Source: Bacteroidales bacterium
Lineage (GTDB): Bacteria > Bacteroidota > Bacteroidia > Bacteroidales > JAADGE01
Direction: 5' to 3'
NCBI GenBank assembly: GCA_029932445.1
Contig: JAOZQB010000050.1
Coordinates: 1 to 16,074, forward strand
DNA length: 16,074 bases
Shown here: in pieces, positions 13,161-16,074 of the stretch
How the letters are laid out: the number at the start of each line of letters is the position of its first letter
Numbering within the stretch: position 1 is the stretch's first letter
The notes under the pieces: generated by a model
What the model was told of the DNA's origin: nothing
What the model saw: only the letters and a program-made list of their open reading frames with translations
The model's database searches: none
Translations under genes and position numbers: made by a program

Positions 13161-14753
13161 TTATTTACAATTTACGTCCGGATCTATTCTGATTGATTTA
13201 TATTTCATCATTTTAGGAGCATTATCCGGTTGAATTGATACTTTATCGGTAAAAATAATTTCATCATTTACAGAAACAACAATATTATATGTTCTCCCCC
13301 ATTTTGCGATAAATATAAAGCGTTTGTTTTTGGAATTTGGTTTGATATGATATTCCTCACCGCTTTCTGTATCACTCACCGTAATTTTAAGATTGCCGGG
13401 GAGTTCCGATGAACATTTTGAGAATAGAGATCCTATCATAACAGTGATATCTGATCTTTTTACGGAATCAAGTGTAATTAAAAAGATGTCATTATCACTT
13501 GCATCTTGACTTCTGCGAGATGAATAATAGGCATGTTGACCGTCTGCCGTCGGTGTATAAAAGACATCATCACTAACGGTATTTATCGGATAACCGATGT
13601 TTACAGCCGGTTTCCATGTACCGAATTCGGTTTTTTCAGATTTAAAAATGTCATAACCACCGAGATTTTCATGACCTTTTGAGCTGAAATACAACGTTTT
13701 GCCATCCGGATGTATAAAAGGTCCTTCTTCATTGTATTTTGTATTTATCCCTTCACCCAGATTTCGTGGCGGTCCCCACATTCCGTTTTTCATTTTTTCT
13801 GAAACATAGATGTCTAAACCTCCGAAACCTCCCGGACGATCACTTGTAAAATATAAATGTTTTCCGTCTGCAGATAATGATGCATGTGTTTCTCTGTCAT
13901 CGGTATTAATATTCGGTCCTAATTTAACAGGTGTACTCCATTCACCATTTTCCAGATTACTCTGATAAATGTTTCCGTAATCTTCAGCTTTGTATATGAA
14001 TAATGTTTGTCCGTCAACTGAAAGCCCGCATGATGCTTCGTGGTTTTCTGTGTTGATGTTTTTAAGACTTTTTGCATTTGTCCAATGTCCGTCTATTTTT
14101 TCGCTTATAAAAATATCTTCATTATAGTTACCGTCGTCATCAATTTCTTCATCCCAACCGTTCGGTCTTCTGGATGTAAAAATTAATACGGATTCATCGG
14201 CTGATATGACCGGACTGTGATCTTGATATTCGGAATTTATACTGTCTCCGAGATTCGTAATTTTAAAGTTAATTTTATTTTCGAATAATCTGCTCCCTGA
14301 TTCGCATTTAAAAATTTCGCGATTAATTACGGCTAAAACATTCGGATTTTTTTCAACAACCGGACGTAAATCAGCTAATTCTTGAAGTGCTGCAATAAAT
14401 AAATAAGATGCTTTGTATGCACGTGCTAATTGATAGGAACTTTCAACATATCGATTTAATGTTGCAGGTTTATTAAATATATATTTTGCTTTTTTAAAGT
14501 ATTCTATGGATTCTTTTTCTCGACCTTTTGTGTTTAATAATGCAAAACCCATTTTATAATTAAAATCGCCGTCATTCGGATTTTCGTATAAAAACCGTTC
14601 GTAAAAGTCAATACTTTCTATAAAGATATCACCGTCAATAAATTCTTCCGTTAATTGAACTTCATTTAACTTTCCGGATTGCAATATATTGCAACTGTTG
14701 AAAAATAATAGAAGAACAATCGTGACTCCGAATAAAAAAAATATTTTTTTCAT
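13161..14753 (-). CDS. TPR-PD40 lipoprotein, PorE-like but without OmpA domain
   Basis: This 530-residue outer-envelope lipoprotein has a signal peptide ending in FFNSC with C21 as lipid-attachment site. A helical TPR-like region covers about 35-150 (YERFLYENPNDGDFNYKMGF, ESIEYFKKAKYIF). A beta-propeller of PD40/WD40-like repeats follows at about 175-430, with blades around SPVISADESVLIFTSRRPNG, ASLSADGKHLYFTSDRPGG, PFIHPDGKTLYFSSKG and TPTADGQHAYYSSRR. A beta-sandwich of the carboxypeptidase-regulatory type may occupy 440-515. This order matches PorE-type lipoproteins of the type IX secretion apparatus up to this point, but the usual C-terminal OmpA peptidoglycan-binding domain is missing. 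The protein ends normally at PDVNCK, with a good stop and a hairpin after it, so there is no sign of frameshift. It starts 10 bases after the pepC-like gene's stop, so the two are co-transcribed. The role is inferred. Confidence 0.88.
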   Translation of the reverse strand: MKKIFFLFGVTIVLLLFFNSCNILQSGKLNEVQLTEEFIDGDIFIESIDFYERFLYENPNDGDFNYKMGFALLNTKGREKESIEYFKKAKYIFNKPATLNRYVESSYQLARAYKASYLFIAALQELADLRPVVEKNPNVLAVINREIFKCESGSRLFENKINFKITNLGDSINSEYQDHSPVISADESVLIFTSRRPNGWDEEIDDDGNYNEDIFISEKIDGHWTNAKSLKNINTENHEASCGLSVDGQTLFIYKAEDYGNIYQSNLENGEWSTPVKLGPNINTDDRETHASLSADGKHLYFTSDRPGGFGGLDIYVSEKMKNGMWGPPRNLGEGINTKYNEEGPFIHPDGKTLYFSSKGHENLGGYDIFKSEKTEFGTWKPAVNIGYPINTVSDDVFYTPTADGQHAYYSSRRSQDASDNDIFLITLDSVKRSDITVMIGSLFSKCSSELPGNLKITVSDTESGEEYHIKPNSKNKRFIFIAKWGRTYNIVVSVNDEIIFTDKVSIQPDNAPKMMKYKSIRIDPDVNCK

Positions 14754-14763
14754 GTGTATTTTG

Positions 14764-16074
14764 TTACATATCTTCTTGAAACATCGGGTCCCAAGGCGGC
14801 AACATGACGGGCTTTTGATTTAAAATTTTTAATGTTCTTTCATCGATAAATTTCTTTAAAATAACGACTCTGAACATATACTCATTAAACCATCTGTCTG
14901 TCATTGTTAAATACCCGTTGTGTCCTGAGGATTTTCCCCAACTGTTTTCAAGTAACCATTTTGTTATATTACCCTTTTTATCAACATCGACACCCACTAA
15001 TGCCATGCCGTGAGTTGATCCGCTTTCGTGCGATAAAATGCGTTCTTTTTTATTCATATCAAATTTAACGCCAAACAGTGATTCGTAATCATAATTCTCT
15101 GTATCTAAGAGTCCTTCGTCTTTGTTAAGTTGTTTACCTACATCACATGAAAAATACATGGCTTCGTTGTTTTGCAAGGATTTCAGAGCATATTTTTTTA
15201 TTTCTTTAGCCGGAAGATTAATAAATTTCCAATTCTTACCCTCTAAAACATTTCTGTCTTTTTTAATTTCATAGAGTTTGTAATAAGGTTTTGTAGGATC
15301 ATCCATTAACATAACATAATCAGAAAATTTGATTTCCCCGAGAGATGCTTTCATAAATAATTTCGGGGTATATTTTTTATATGTTGTAAGATTTCCGTCT
15401 TTATCCTTATAACGCCACATAAATTCTGCAGGCGGTACTCCCAGATTTATACAAAGCATTTTATAAACATCTTTGAGCATATTTATTTTTGCTTGTCGTA
15501 AGACATCATCAGTACCTTTCATATTGCGAAGTTTCAGAGCATCACCTCGGAGTTTTCTTCTGATAAGACGTACCATAATTCGAGTGTTTTCGCTTGAGTT
15601 TGTTTCAGGCATTACTTCTTTAGGAACCAAACCGTATTTTTCGGCAAGATTGGTATAGGAATTCCAAACACCGCCGTCACCTACAACATTATTAAAAAGC
15701 CATTCAACTTCTCTGTCATCAATTTTTTGATGTCTTGTTTCAATGATATTTTCTAAAAAGAGATTTGATTTTTCGAAAATATCCCAAAAATACAGATAGT
15801 TTTCGGAGTATTCAAACATCGGCAGTTCAAATTTTTGCATGGCTTTCGGACGCATAACGTTTAATGATGTAAACATCCAGCATCTTCCGGATGATTCTTG
15901 ATCGGTAATTCCGTTTGTTTTTATTTTGTACTTAAATTCATGATCGAATTTTCCGATATTTTGTCGGTTTAAAGCCAATTTGCCGATTGTATTGTTCGAA
16001 ACGGCATTTGTAACCGCTTTCATATATGCATCATTCTGATTGTAAGATGATTCGATTTCTTTTAATTGTTTTTC
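14764..16074 (-). CDS. pepC: Bleomycin hydrolase/aminopeptidase C family cysteine peptidase (5' end beyond window)
   Basis: This papain-fold (C1B) peptidase belongs to the PepC/bleomycin-hydrolase family, which trims N-terminal amino acids from peptides, usually as a cytosolic hexamer. The catalytic Cys lies in ESSGRCWMF, the His in GSTHGMALVGV and the Asn in LENSWG. Counted from the first in-frame ATG in the window (16023) these are C48, H338 and N360. The C-terminal LPPWDPM is also typical. The frame stays open upstream of that ATG to the window edge and reads YNQNDAYMKAVTNAVSNN, which fits the family, so the true start lies outside; 436 residues are visible and perhaps 10-40 are missing. 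Whether a signal peptide exists cannot be seen. The stop is 10 bases before the PD40 lipoprotein gene. Confidence 0.95.
   Translation of the reverse strand, partial: EKQLKEIESSYNQNDAYMKAVTNAVSNNTIGKLALNRQNIGKFDHEFKYKIKTNGITDQESSGRCWMFTSLNVMRPKAMQKFELPMFEYSENYLYFWDIFEKSNLFLENIIETRHQKIDDREVEWLFNNVVGDGGVWNSYTNLAEKYGLVPKEVMPETNSSENTRIMVRLIRRKLRGDALKLRNMKGTDDVLRQAKINMLKDVYKMLCINLGVPPAEFMWRYKDKDGNLTTYKKYTPKLFMKASLGEIKFSDYVMLMDDPTKPYYKLYEIKKDRNVLEGKNWKFINLPAKEIKKYALKSLQNNEAMYFSCDVGKQLNKDEGLLDTENYDYESLFGVKFDMNKKERILSHESGSTHGMALVGVDVDKKGNITKWLLENSWGKSSGHNGYLTMTDRWFNEYMFRVVILKKFIDERTLKILNQKPVMLPPWDPMFQEDM

Overview
The window is AT-rich DNA from a member of the Bacteroidota. Four things support this. 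One encoded protein carries a type IX secretion (T9SS) C-terminal sorting domain. A large outer-membrane beta-barrel has an N-terminal carboxypeptidase-regulatory-like domain. There are GIN-domain (DUF2807) cell-surface proteins and a TPR/PD40 lipoprotein. Promoters fit the Bacteroidota -33/-7 pattern (TTTG-N19-TAnnTTTG). Genus or species cannot be told from this sequence. Eleven of the twelve genes lie on the minus strand; only fabD is on the plus strand.

Layout from left to right: (1) 1-196, the region downstream of ahcY, holding one copy of a dispersed repeat (R1) and a short stem-loop repeat. (2) ahcY (S-adenosylhomocysteine hydrolase, minus), divergent from fabD (malonyl-CoA:ACP transacylase, plus), with a 16-bp perfect palindrome between them. 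(3) A strong stem-loop at 2678-2706 shared by the converging fabD and a GIN-domain lipoprotein. (4) An envelope block read right to left: ABC ATPase, ABC permease, YtrA-type GntR regulator, membrane-anchored beta-solenoid (GIN-like) protein, then a TonB-receptor-like outer-membrane barrel and the GIN lipoprotein. The first four genes are tightly packed (26-nt gap, 1-nt gap, 14-nt overlap) and form an operon. Its promoter matches the Bacteroidota consensus, and a YtrA-like inverted repeat sits over the predicted start of transcription, so self-repression by the GntR protein is likely. (5) A 411-bp intergenic region containing that promoter, the second copy of the dispersed repeat (R2, opposite orientation to R1) and a hairpin. 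(6) An EamA/DMT-family transporter downstream of a large secreted endonuclease I with Ig-like, lamin-tail and T9SS sorting domains. (7) Transaldolase/FSA-type aldolase, then a TPR-PD40 lipoprotein resembling T9SS PorE but without the OmpA domain, then a bleomycin-hydrolase/PepC-type cysteine aminopeptidase whose 5' end runs off the window.

Most genes are housekeeping (ahcY, fabD, the transaldolase, pepC) or ordinary Bacteroidota surface biology. I see no phage, CRISPR, toxin-antitoxin, biosynthetic or other defence system. The less ordinary content is: the R1/R2 repeat pair flanking about 8.8 kb in inverted orientation, the short stem-loop repeat with a compensatory base change, the ABC-GntR-GIN-barrel-GIN cluster with its operator, the regular SSGAD ladder in the GIN lipoprotein, the OmpA-less PorE-like lipoprotein, and a terminator-like hairpin that contains the -7 box of the downstream transaldolase promoter.
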